Positions 16,006 through 23,405 of a stretch of 29,344 nt of DNA are shown piece by piece. This stretch comes from Bacteroidota bacterium (lineage in GTDB: Bacteria > Bacteroidota > Ignavibacteria > SZUA-365). The DNA lies in assembly GCA_023432805.1 (NCBI GenBank), contig JAEYUG010000043.1:1-29344 (forward strand), read 5' to 3'. A program made the position numbers and the translations under genes. The notes beneath the pieces were generated by a model that saw only the letters and a list, made by a program, of their open reading frames with translations, was not told where the DNA came from and ran no database searches. How positions within the stretch are numbered: the first letter of the stretch is position 1; each line of letters opens with the position of its first letter.

Positions 16006-16710
16006 TCACATGACGTAGGCGATGGCGAGGCGGAAGTCGCTGGATGACACGCTGCCGTTGCCGCCGACATAGTAGGTGCGGAGACCACCGCGAATGCGGA
16101 CTCCCCAGAGGTTGAAGAAGATGCCGGCGCCGATGGATCCCCCGAGGCCGCTGCTGCTCCATTGGTGTATGGTCGTCGTGCTGGCTGTGGCGGATTGCTC
16201 GTAGACCTTCACGCTCTGGTCGAAGTTGTAGTACCCGACCGATGCCTTGCCATAAAGACCGAAGAATCCGATGATGAACTGTTCGAACATCGTGCCGATC
16301 CAGACACTGTTGCCACGCACCGATTTGTCTTCCAGATAGGCGCGTTCATTGGGACCGAAACTCCGCAAGGAGTAGTCGGAGGTCCGCACGGCTGGGTGAA
16401 ATTCCATCCCCGCGAACACCCAGATCAAGTTCCCGTGCAGGTGCATCCCGAATTCAACCGACGGGGAGGCGAAGCTGTGCGAGTACATGGATGAACTCGT
16501 CACGATCGACGATCCGGGAAACAGCTGGAGCGGAAAGCTTCCCTCGCCGGTGAGACGCGGGATGTCGTACAGGCCCTCGAGACTGAGGCCGAGTTCCATG
16601 TAGTACATGCGTGGGGCGGGATCGGCTGCATCCTGCGCGGGGAGGCGATGGGTGGCGCAGGCGAGGACGACGAGTACGAGGAGGCAAGACAGACGGAAGC
16701 CGGAACGCAT
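16006..16710 (-). CDS. Outer-membrane beta-barrel protein, 234 aa
   Basis: Signal peptide MRSGFRLSCLLVLVVLACAT, cleavage near PAQ. A possible lipobox-like LAC is present but not in an ideal context. The body alternates Gly/aromatic strands (MYYMELGLSLEGLYDI, LIWVFAGMEFHP, GLYGKASVGYYNF, GGSIGAGIFFNLWGVRIRGG) and ends SSSDFRLAIAYVM, the pattern of an outer-membrane barrel. The ribosome-binding site and promoter region (16711-16774) are a near copy of that before the leader ORF at 15084, so the two genes are probably co-regulated. Family and substrate unknown. Confidence 0.82.
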   Translation of the reverse strand: MRSGFRLSCLLVLVVLACATHRLPAQDAADPAPRMYYMELGLSLEGLYDIPRLTGEGSFPLQLFPGSSIVTSSSMYSHSFASPSVEFGMHLHGNLIWVFAGMEFHPAVRTSDYSLRSFGPNERAYLEDKSVRGNSVWIGTMFEQFIIGFFGLYGKASVGYYNFDQSVKVYEQSATASTTTIHQWSSSGLGGSIGAGIFFNLWGVRIRGGLRTYYVGGNGSVSSSDFRLAIAYVM

Positions 16711-16774
16711 GACGACACTCCTGATGTCTGGGAGGAGAGAGAATTGCTGAAAATACGACCCACATATCGGAAAA
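16711..16774 (-). promoter_or_regulatory. Promoter/5'UTR cassette, copy 2
   Basis: On the minus strand, a possible -7-like TATTTTC lies in a T-rich block, followed by CTCTCCTCCCAGACATC and AGGAG, 7 nt before the ATG at 16710. Continuous with element E2 and paralogous to 15085-15148. Confidence 0.6.
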
Positions 16775-16885
16775 GAAAGGAGGGTGGACGTCCGCGTCCA
16801 CTCTTGACGGATGTTTGGTGGGTGTGGTGGACGAGGACGTCCACCGACCGTTCTGGTGGACGAGGACGTCCACCGACCGTTCTGG
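16775..16885. repeat. Composite palindromic element E2 with a 29-bp tandem copy
   Basis: GAAAGGAGGGTGGACG-TCCG-CGTCCAC, core TCTTGACGGATGTT, then two 29-bp units (16826-16854, 16855-16883) each carrying the GGTGGACG-AGGA-CGTCCACC hairpin. It ends 9 bp from the stop codon of the antiporter. It is the inverted counterpart of E3 on the other side of that gene. Confidence 0.85.
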
Positions 16886-16893
16886 CGGCGGGG

Positions 16894-18348
16894 TCAGGCG
16901 CGGGCGAAGAGTCGGCGCACTGCGGGCATGTGTTCAGGTGCGGCGAGGATGCGGAGAGTGTCGCCGGCCTCGATGCGGGTGGCACCGCTGGGAATGATGT
17001 AGCCGTCGTCGCGACGGATCGACACAACGAGGCATCCATGTGGGAGGCCGAGCTCGACGAGCATGCGACCGGTGGCTTCCGCAGCGGGGTCGACGGTCAG
17101 CTCGTCGATCGCGACAGGGGCGCTCTCGCCGGTGGTGAACTCCGCAACGGGTGCGGGGGCATCCGCATCCTTCTCCTCGACACCAAAGAGGCGCGCGACG
17201 ATGGGGATGGTCGATCCCTGCACGAGCGCCGACGTCAGCACCGTGAAGAAGATGACGTTGAACATCAGCTCGGCGTGGGGCACGCCCTGGAGGAGGGGGA
17301 AGGTCGCGATGATGATGGGAACGGCGCCGCGCAGACCGACCCAGGAGACGAAGGCGCTCTCCCGCCACGAAGCGCGGAAGCCGAGCATGACGAGCATCAC
17401 GCCGATGGGACGCGCCGCGACCATGAGCACAAGCGAGATCGCGAGGGCGGGCAGGGCGACGACGACGACGTGCGAGGGGAAGACGAGGAGGCCGAGGATG
17501 AGGAACATGGCGATCTGGCCGAGCCATGCCATGCCGTCGCAGAAGCGGCGGATGGTGCGCAGCTGCACAACGGGACTGTTGCCGATGGTCAGGCCCGCCG
17601 CATAGACGGCGAGGAAGCCGCTGCCGCGCGCAAGATCGGTCAGACCGTAGATCAGGAAGCATCCCGCGATGGCGAGCACGGCGTTGAGTCCCTCGGCACT
17701 GTTGTGCATGTGGTTGAGCATCCAGACCAGGACGCGGCCGCCGAGATATCCGATGGCCGCGCCGATGGCCATCTGCTGTGCGAAGAGGGGAAGGAGGGTC
17801 CACGCCGGCGTGGTCGGATCGGCAATGATCGCGAGCATGCCGAGGGTGAGGAAGACGGCCATCGGGTCGTTGCTTCCGGACTCGAACTCGAGCAGGGGCT
17901 TCAGGGGCGGGGCCAGGTGCACGTTGCGCGCACGCAGCACGCTGAAGACGGCGGCGGCGTCGGTCGAGGAGATGATGGCGCCGAGCAGGAGGCCGTAGCG
18001 CAGATCGATGCCGAGAATGGCGGCCGCGGCCGCACCGACAATGGCGGCGGTGACGCCGACGCCGAGGGTGGCGAGGGTGATGCCCTTCCAGAAGATGGGA
18101 CGGGTTTCGCGCCAGGAGGTGTCGAGTCCGCCTGCGAAGAGGATGATCACAAGACAGATGATGCCGACGTGCTGGGCGAGGCTGGCATTGTCGAAGTAGA
18201 TGCCGCCGGGACCCTCCGAACCGGCGAGCATGCCGACGCCGAGAAAGAGCACGAGCGCGGGCACGCCGAGGTTGTCGGAGAGCCGTGCGATGACGATGCT
18301 CAGCACGATGAGGAAGGCGCCGATGACGATGACGAGCGTGAGATCCAT
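16894..18348 (-). CDS. nhaP2: Potassium/proton antiporter, CPA1 NhaP2/CvrA type
   Basis: 484 residues. Twelve or so membrane helices are followed by a soluble C-terminal RCK/TrkA_C-like domain from about residue 390 (ATGRMLVELGLPHGCLVVSI, IIPSGATRIEAGDTLRIL). The transport core has the expected LFLGVGMLAGSEGPGG, GAIISSTDAAAVFSVL and LLEFESGSNDPMAVFLTLG motifs, where the Asp of SND is the cation/proton site. It exchanges cytoplasmic K+ for H+ in the inner membrane. The ATG at 18348 has no obvious Shine-Dalgarno. The gene is flanked by E2 and E3 in inverted orientation. Confidence 0.93.
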   Translation of the reverse strand: MDLTLVIVIGAFLIVLSIVIARLSDNLGVPALVLFLGVGMLAGSEGPGGIYFDNASLAQHVGIICLVIILFAGGLDTSWRETRPIFWKGITLATLGVGVTAAIVGAAAAAILGIDLRYGLLLGAIISSTDAAAVFSVLRARNVHLAPPLKPLLEFESGSNDPMAVFLTLGMLAIIADPTTPAWTLLPLFAQQMAIGAAIGYLGGRVLVWMLNHMHNSAEGLNAVLAIAGCFLIYGLTDLARGSGFLAVYAAGLTIGNSPVVQLRTIRRFCDGMAWLGQIAMFLILGLLVFPSHVVVVALPALAISLVLMVAARPIGVMLVMLGFRASWRESAFVSWVGLRGAVPIIIATFPLLQGVPHAELMFNVIFFTVLTSALVQGSTIPIVARLFGVEEKDADAPAPVAEFTTGESAPVAIDELTVDPAAEATGRMLVELGLPHGCLVVSIRRDDGYIIPSGATRIEAGDTLRILAAPEHMPAVRRLFARA

Positions 18349-18421
18349 TGCGGCGGGCGTGGTGATGTCTACAGCTCAAGATATCCGCAGCGGGCCATCA
18401 CCGCAAGCCCTCCCCGCCGCC

Positions 18422-18503
18422 AGAAAGGTCGGTGGACGTCTTCGTCCACCACGACCCACTGAACATCCGTCAAGAGTGGACGCGGACGTCCACCCTCCTT
18501 TCA
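18422..18503. repeat. Composite palindromic element E3
   Basis: AAAGGTCGGTGGACG-TCTT-CGTCCACC, core ACTGAACATCCGTCAAGA, then GTGGACG-CGGA-CGTCCACCCTCCTTTC. It ends within the stop codon (18501-18503) of the 1110-aa gene. It is the reverse complement of the E2 architecture. Confidence 0.85.
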
Positions 18504-21500
18504 CTTCCGAAGGCACTGAAGAGGAATGGCCGTGCGCCGTCGATCGATCTGCAGCACGAGCATGTACACCCCCGGTGCGAGGTCGCGGGCATCGAGACGC
18601 AGGGTATGCGTACCGGCAGTGTGCCACGAGTCGGTGAGCAGCGCGCACTCGCGTCCCAGCAGATCGACGAGCGCAATGCGCGTAACGCCCGCAACAGGCT
18701 GCCGCCACGTCACGCTTGCCGCGGCAGCAACGGGATGCGGATGCACGCCAAGCTGCAATGCATCCGGCACGGCGTCGCGCCCACCAACACCGACCGTGCG
18801 CGGAAAGGGCGCGATCACGAGTTCGTGACACACGGTCGTGTCGCGGATGTTCGCTCCGCGCAGATCGACGCACAGGGTCGCCCGGCGCCAGACGGTGTCG
18901 GGCAGCGCGCGAAGGGGAATCGCATAGATGAGTGAATCACCACCGGCCAGCACATCGGTCGCGAGGGTGATGAAGGGATCAGCAACGATATCCGCACCCG
19001 TACGCACCGCGAGCCTGACAAACAGCGCATCCGCCGTGCCCGGATTCCACGCGACGGTGCGGAGAGGGAAGACGGTGTAGGATCCGTGCTGCGAAGCGAT
19101 CCCCTCGTAATCCTTCAGCACATCGTCATACCGCAGGGTGTCGGGGGGAATGCTCGCAACCGAGAGGCGCAGTGCGGTGCGCGCGGGACGTCCCTCAACG
19201 GCCAGGGCGAGCAGCAGGGTGTCGCGCACGCCGCTGCTGTCGTCGCGCATGATCGCGAGGAAGGTCAGCACGGTGTCGCGCGCCAGGCTCGGCAGCCGCA
19301 CGCGCCATGACACGTGCACGCTGTCTCCGATCTGCAGGGGAGCGGGCAGCAGGGTCTTGATGGCAGAGTCGCCCAGCTCGTGCCGCACGCCGTCGGGCAG
19401 GCGCAGTTGCGCGCGGGGCCAGCGGGCGGGACCCGCACCTCCGACCTGTGCGTGCGCATCGAGCAGCACGATGTTGTAGTCGCCGTGCGCGCTCGGCGTG
19501 CCGCCAGCACGCCAGTGCAGGGTATCCCAGAGCACGGGATCGACATCGGCGGTGAAGGTGCCTTCGAAGCGCGGACGTCCCCGCCCGGGCATCCACACCG
19601 ACACGCTGGTCTGCGGCGCAGGCAGGGTCGTCGAACGCATCGAGCAGCTCAGGGTGAGCAGACCCGCCTTCGCAGGCGTCGCGGGCGTGACGGTGTATTC
19701 GAATTCGGGAGATTCCCCACCGGGGTCGAGGGTCAGCGCGACGAGCTGCGACCGCGGTGTGACGGTGTGCACGGAACTCGAGGGAAGGACATCCACCCAC
19801 ACCGAATCAAGGTGTTCAGTCGAGCCGTTGCGTACGCGCGCCCACATGCGGAAGCTGCCCGGGGCGACGAGTCCCGTGACGGGATCGAGCGCGAGGGAGT
19901 CGTACTCGGTGCGGGCGATGATCGCGATGTCGAGGGCGGAGAGCGAGGTGGTGCGGAAGACGCCGTCGGAGCCGATGATGTAGAGGGCGCCGTCGGATGC
20001 GCGGCTGATCGCGGCCTCGGCGGAGAGTCCCCCGAAAGCGGACTGCCAGGTGTCGCCTCGGTCGGTCGAACGCAGCACGCCGGTGCCGGTGCCGAGCGAG
20101 ATCGCGCCGTCGGCGTCGATCTCGATGCCGCCGACGAGCATGGGAGGGATGGGCATGTCGAACTGCAACGTCGTCCACCCCGTATCGGCAGGGCGCCGAC
20201 GATACATGTCGACGGTCCACGGAGGCATGCCGCCCGTGACCGCATGGCACCAGTACGCAGTACCATCGGGGGCGACGGCAAAGGGACCGCTCGGCGTGCC
20301 TGCTGGCAGGGGATTCTCGAGAGACAGCCACGTCGTACCGCCATCTGTCGAGCGATGGGCCGCGGTCGACGCCGCGGCATGCAGCGTGCCCGCCGCACCA
20401 CAGTGCAGCGTACGCAGACCCAGCGTTTGCGGTGCGTCTCCGACGATGCTCCATGTTGCGCCGAGGTCGGTCGAGCGTCGCAGCAGGTCGCCTGTGGCGA
20501 GCGTGAACAGCGTACCGTCGCTGCGTTCGACGAGCGCGTATCCCGTGGTGGATGTGAACGCCGGGGTGATGCGACGCGACAGCCCCGCGGCATCGATGCG
20601 CCAGATCCCGTTGCCGTCGCTGAGCACGTACACGGCCGCGTTGCCGCGCACGATCGCGTCGATGCGCAGTGCGGAGACGAGATCGGTGCGCTGCCGCCAC
20701 GTGCGTCCGGAATCCGACGTCGCGAAGAGACCGAGTCCCTGCGTGCCCGCGTACACCACGCCGCGCGGGAGCGCCGCCATGCTGTGCGGCAGGTTGTTGA
20801 TCGGATACCCGTTTCCGGGGTCGTAGTCGAGGGGAAGGATGCGGTCGCCGCGCTGCCACACGATGCCGTCGGCACTGCGGTAGAGTCCGTGTGCGAGCGA
20901 GCCGGCGAACACCGCCCCGTCGCTGCGGAAGCCGAGCGCGACGATCGCGCTTCGCTCGTCGCGAATCGCGGAGATGCCGTCGAAGGCATCCTGCCAGGTG
21001 AGACCGCCGTCGGTGGAGCGCCGCACCCCGCCTCCGCCCTCCTCGGCGCGCGCGTTCATCAGTCCGATATACAGCGTGCCGTCGGGCGCCTCGCCGAGCG
21101 ATGCGATGCGGTTGTCGCCGTTGGGCCGCGCGGTCGGGGAGATCTGCGTCCACGTCACACCGAGGTCGGTCGACCGCTCGAGCGTGGCGGCGCTCTCTCT
21201 GCGCACGAAGAGCGTGCCGCTGCGCGTTGCGAGCACCTGCGCGATGCGCGAGGTGAAACGCTTGACGAGCGACCACGACACCCCGTTCGATGTGGAGCGG
21301 TAGATCTCGAAGGCGTTTGCGGCGAGCACCGTGCCCGCGGGCTCGGCAGCGAGACTCACGATGGCGGGGCCGAAGGTGTTCACCTGCGTCCACGTCCGTC
21401 CGCCCGTCGTCGAGCGGAAGATCCGCGTGTCGTGTGTCGCAGCGTAGGCGTCGCCTCCGGGTGTGATCGTGACGTGCAGGCAGATGCCGTCGATCCCACT

Positions 21501-21833
21501 GGTTGCGAGCCATGTGCGTCCCTGATCGGGGGAAAGAAACACGCCACTCTCGGTCGCCGCGAGCACCGTGTCGACGCCGACATGCGCGAGTGCCGCGCAG
21601 ATCGCACCCTCCATCGGAAACGTCCTGCGACTCCACGTCATGCCGTTGTCGCTCGATCGCCAGACGTTGCCGTCGTCGGATGCGACGAGCACGCCGCCGT
21701 CGTCGGTGCCGGTCACGACACGGACGTCGAGTGCGGGTATGCCGCCGGCACGCTCCCAGAACGCCTGCGCGTGCGCGGGTGTGGAGGTACAGACGGTGAT
21801 CAACAGGACGAGGAGAAGGACGAACCGGTTCAT
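18501..21833 (-). CDS. Large secreted Asp-box (BNR-like) propeller protein with T9SS sorting domain
   Basis: 1110 residues. Signal peptide MNRFVLLLVLLITVCTSTPA; the ATG has AGGAG 5 nt upstream. The first ~640 residues hold about ten Asp-box turns, including SSDNGMTW, SPDQGRTW, STTGGRTW, STSNGVSW, STDLGVTW, STDGGLTW, TSDSGRTW, STDLGATW, STDGGTTW and STDRGDTW. These indicate two stacked or one large beta-propeller of the sortilin/BNR type. Ig-like stretches follow, and the end (HPHPVAAAASVTWRQPVAG to LAPGVYMLVLQ) is a T9SS sorting domain. It is exported to the surface or medium. No sialidase catalytic residues are recognisable; a binding or structural role is more likely. The stop codon overlaps element E3. 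Confidence 0.9.
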   Translation of the reverse strand: MNRFVLLLVLLITVCTSTPAHAQAFWERAGGIPALDVRVVTGTDDGGVLVASDDGNVWRSSDNGMTWSRRTFPMEGAICAALAHVGVDTVLAATESGVFLSPDQGRTWLATSGIDGICLHVTITPGGDAYAATHDTRIFRSTTGGRTWTQVNTFGPAIVSLAAEPAGTVLAANAFEIYRSTSNGVSWSLVKRFTSRIAQVLATRSGTLFVRRESAATLERSTDLGVTWTQISPTARPNGDNRIASLGEAPDGTLYIGLMNARAEEGGGGVRRSTDGGLTWQDAFDGISAIRDERSAIVALGFRSDGAVFAGSLAHGLYRSADGIVWQRGDRILPLDYDPGNGYPINNLPHSMAALPRGVVYAGTQGLGLFATSDSGRTWRQRTDLVSALRIDAIVRGNAAVYVLSDGNGIWRIDAAGLSRRITPAFTSTTGYALVERSDGTLFTLATGDLLRRSTDLGATWSIVGDAPQTLGLRTLHCGAAGTLHAAASTAAHRSTDGGTTWLSLENPLPAGTPSGPFAVAPDGTAYWCHAVTGGMPPWTVDMYRRRPADTGWTTLQFDMPIPPMLVGGIEIDADGAISLGTGTGVLRSTDRGDTWQSAFGGLSAEAAISRASDGALYIIGSDGVFRTTSLSALDIAIIARTEYDSLALDPVTGLVAPGSFRMWARVRNGSTEHLDSVWVDVLPSSSVHTVTPRSQLVALTLDPGGESPEFEYTVTPATPAKAGLLTLSCSMRSTTLPAPQTSVSVWMPGRGRPRFEGTFTADVDPVLWDTLHWRAGGTPSAHGDYNIVLLDAHAQVGGAGPARWPRAQLRLPDGVRHELGDSAIKTLLPAPLQIGDSVHVSWRVRLPSLARDTVLTFLAIMRDDSSGVRDTLLLALAVEGRPARTALRLSVASIPPDTLRYDDVLKDYEGIASQHGSYTVFPLRTVAWNPGTADALFVRLAVRTGADIVADPFITLATDVLAGGDSLIYAIPLRALPDTVWRRATLCVDLRGANIRDTTVCHELVIAPFPRTVGVGGRDAVPDALQLGVHPHPVAAAASVTWRQPVAGVTRIALVDLLGRECALLTDSWHTAGTHTLRLDARDLAPGVYMLVLQIDRRRTAIPLQCLRK

Positions 21834-21925
21834 GGCTGCTCCTGTGCGATGTGCCGAGGCGGGATCGGTGCATAGTACGTCATGAGTGCCTCAAAATCAA
21901 TCAATCAAGACACAAATATCCGCTG

Positions 21926-22052
21926 AAAAAACGGTCGGTGGACGCCCTCGTCCACCAGTGATGGGTGCTGCGTTATCGACACAATGGATGAACGGACGGA
22001 CGAGGGCGTCCGTCCTCCCACGACGGACGAGGGCGTCCGTCCTCCCACGACG
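21926..22052. repeat. Composite palindromic element E4, diverged, with two 27-bp tandem units and a possible terminator
   Basis: The left part is CGGTCGGTGGACG-CCCT-CGTCCACC (21932-21956). The right part is two identical 27-bp units (21995-22021, 22022-22048) with the variant hairpin GACGGACG-AGGG-CGTCCGTC. On the minus strand the left hairpin is followed by GACCG and six T (21926-21931), so it could terminate the response-regulator operon. The element ends just after that operon's last stop codon. Confidence 0.75.
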
Positions 22053-22055
22053 GTG

Positions 22056-22859
22056 TCAGCTGATGTCGGTCGAGGGTGCAGACGCGAGATCTGCGCGATG
22101 GGTGATGTCGATGCCCACGCCGCCAAGCCAGGTCGTCGTGCCGTATTTGTCGGGAATCGGAAATTTCGTGACCAGCCAGTGGCGCGTCTCCCCGTCGATG
22201 TCGATGTGCTCGACGTGCTGCAGGATCTCGCGATCTGCCAGGACGCGTTCATCGGTCATGCGCATCTGCGCAGCGAGGTCGGGCGGGAGGAGTTCCTCGT
22301 CGCGCATGCCGAGACATTCGATCGGTTCGTGCAGCAGGTACGCGCGGCCGTAGCTGTTGAGGAAGACGTAGCGTCTGTCCTTGTCCTTCATGAACGCCAC
22401 GCCCGGCAGATTGTTCATGAAGGCGTTGAAGCGTTTCTCGTTCTGTCGGATGCGCTCCTCGGCCTGATGCCGGAGACGCATCTCCTCGGCTTCGGCCAGG
22501 GCACGCTTGAGCACGGGCATCAGACGCGAGAGGTTGTTCTTCAGCACGTAATCGGTGGCACCGTTGCGAAGGGATTCGATGGCAACTTCCTCTCCGATGG
22601 TACCCGAAAGAAAGATGAAGGGGATGGTGGGTGCATGGGCCTTCGCGTCGCGCAGGGCGTCGAGTCCGCTGTACGACGGCAGCGTGTAGTCGCTGAAAAT
22701 GACGTCGGGCGTGCGTTCGGCCAGACGTGCGAGAAAATCCTCGCGCGTTTCCACATCGACCAGCTCGTGCTCCAGCTTCTCGGACTCGAGCCAGAAGCGC
22801 ATCAACGTGACGTCGCGCTGATTGTCCTCGACATACAGGATGCGCAGGGGTGCTTTCAT
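22056..22859 (-). CDS. Response regulator with receiver and PAS domains
   Basis: 267 residues. The receiver covers about 1-125: RILYVEDNQRDVTLMRFWLE, acceptor D57 in VIFSDYTLPSYSGLDAL, FIFLSGTIGEE and the switch Lys in GATDYVLK. A helical linker (ALAEAEEMRLRHQAEERIRQ) leads to a PAS domain at about 140-260 (NNLPGVAFMKDKDRRYVFLN, GGVGIDITHRA). There is no output DNA-binding or enzymatic domain, so it works by protein contact or as a phospho-relay piece. It is third in the operon, 54 nt after the single-domain regulator, with AAAGGA upstream of the ATG. It ends beside E4. Confidence 0.9.
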   Translation of the reverse strand: MKAPLRILYVEDNQRDVTLMRFWLESEKLEHELVDVETREDFLARLAERTPDVIFSDYTLPSYSGLDALRDAKAHAPTIPFIFLSGTIGEEVAIESLRNGATDYVLKNNLSRLMPVLKRALAEAEEMRLRHQAEERIRQNEKRFNAFMNNLPGVAFMKDKDRRYVFLNSYGRAYLLHEPIECLGMRDEELLPPDLAAQMRMTDERVLADREILQHVEHIDIDGETRHWLVTKFPIPDKYGTTTWLGGVGIDITHRADLASAPSTDIS

Positions 22860-22913
22860 GATGAGGTCCTTTCTCTCATGCAGACGGCGGGACGGGGGAC
22901 GGACCGGCCGCTC

Positions 22914-23354
22914 CTACTTGGGCCATGGTTCGTTGATCACCGCCCAGAACAGGCCGAGTGTCTTGACGGCCTCGATGAACTCGGAAAAGTTGACTGGTTT
23001 GACGACGTATGCATTGATGCCGAGGTTGTAGCTCTCGACGATGTCGCGTTCCTCGCGCGAGGACGTGAGCATGACGACGGGGATGCCGTGCAGTTCCTCG
23101 CTTTCACGCACGGCACGCAGCACCTCGATGCCGTTCATGCGCGGCATCTTGATGTCGAGCAGCAGCACGGCCGGCTGCAGGTGGTCGCGATTGGCATACC
23201 TGCCGCGACGGAAGAGATAGTCGAGCGCGTCGACGCCGTCTTCGGCGATGACGACCTCGTTGGCGAGATTGTGCTGCGCGAGCGCCTCCAGCGTCAGTTC
23301 CACATCGCGGGGATTGTCTTCCGCGAGCAGGATGCGTCTCAGTTGTGAACCCAT
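22914..23354 (-). CDS. Single-domain response regulator, Rcp1-like
   Basis: 146 residues, a stand-alone receiver. The acid pocket is in LLAEDNPRDVELTLEAL, the acceptor is D67 in VLLLDIKMPRMNG, with the conserved Thr in VVMLTSS and K119 in AYVVKPVNF. The long beta3-alpha3 stretch (YLFRRGRYANRD) and the terminal alpha5 extension are typical of Rcp1-type partners of phytochrome-like kinases. The ATG has GGAG upstream. It lies 51 nt after the kinase gene and is its probable phosphorylation target. Confidence 0.93.
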   Translation of the reverse strand: MGSQLRRILLAEDNPRDVELTLEALAQHNLANEVVIAEDGVDALDYLFRRGRYANRDHLQPAVLLLDIKMPRMNGIEVLRAVRESEELHGIPVVMLTSSREERDIVESYNLGINAYVVKPVNFSEFIEAVKTLGLFWAVINEPWPK

Positions 23355-23405
23355 GATCGTCTCCAGATCATCTGTGCTGTGCAGGCCGCCACGACGGCGA
23401 TGCGG

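Noticed and set aside
16648..18462. Long plus-strand open frame (about 600 codons) opposite the antiporter
   Set aside because: Very Asp/Glu/His/Gly-rich translation with no domain, typical of the antisense of a G+C-rich membrane protein gene.
19314..21875. Long plus-strand open frame (about 850 codons) opposite the Asp-box protein
   Set aside because: Low-complexity Arg/Gly/Ala translation; the minus strand has a signal peptide, Asp boxes and a T9SS domain.
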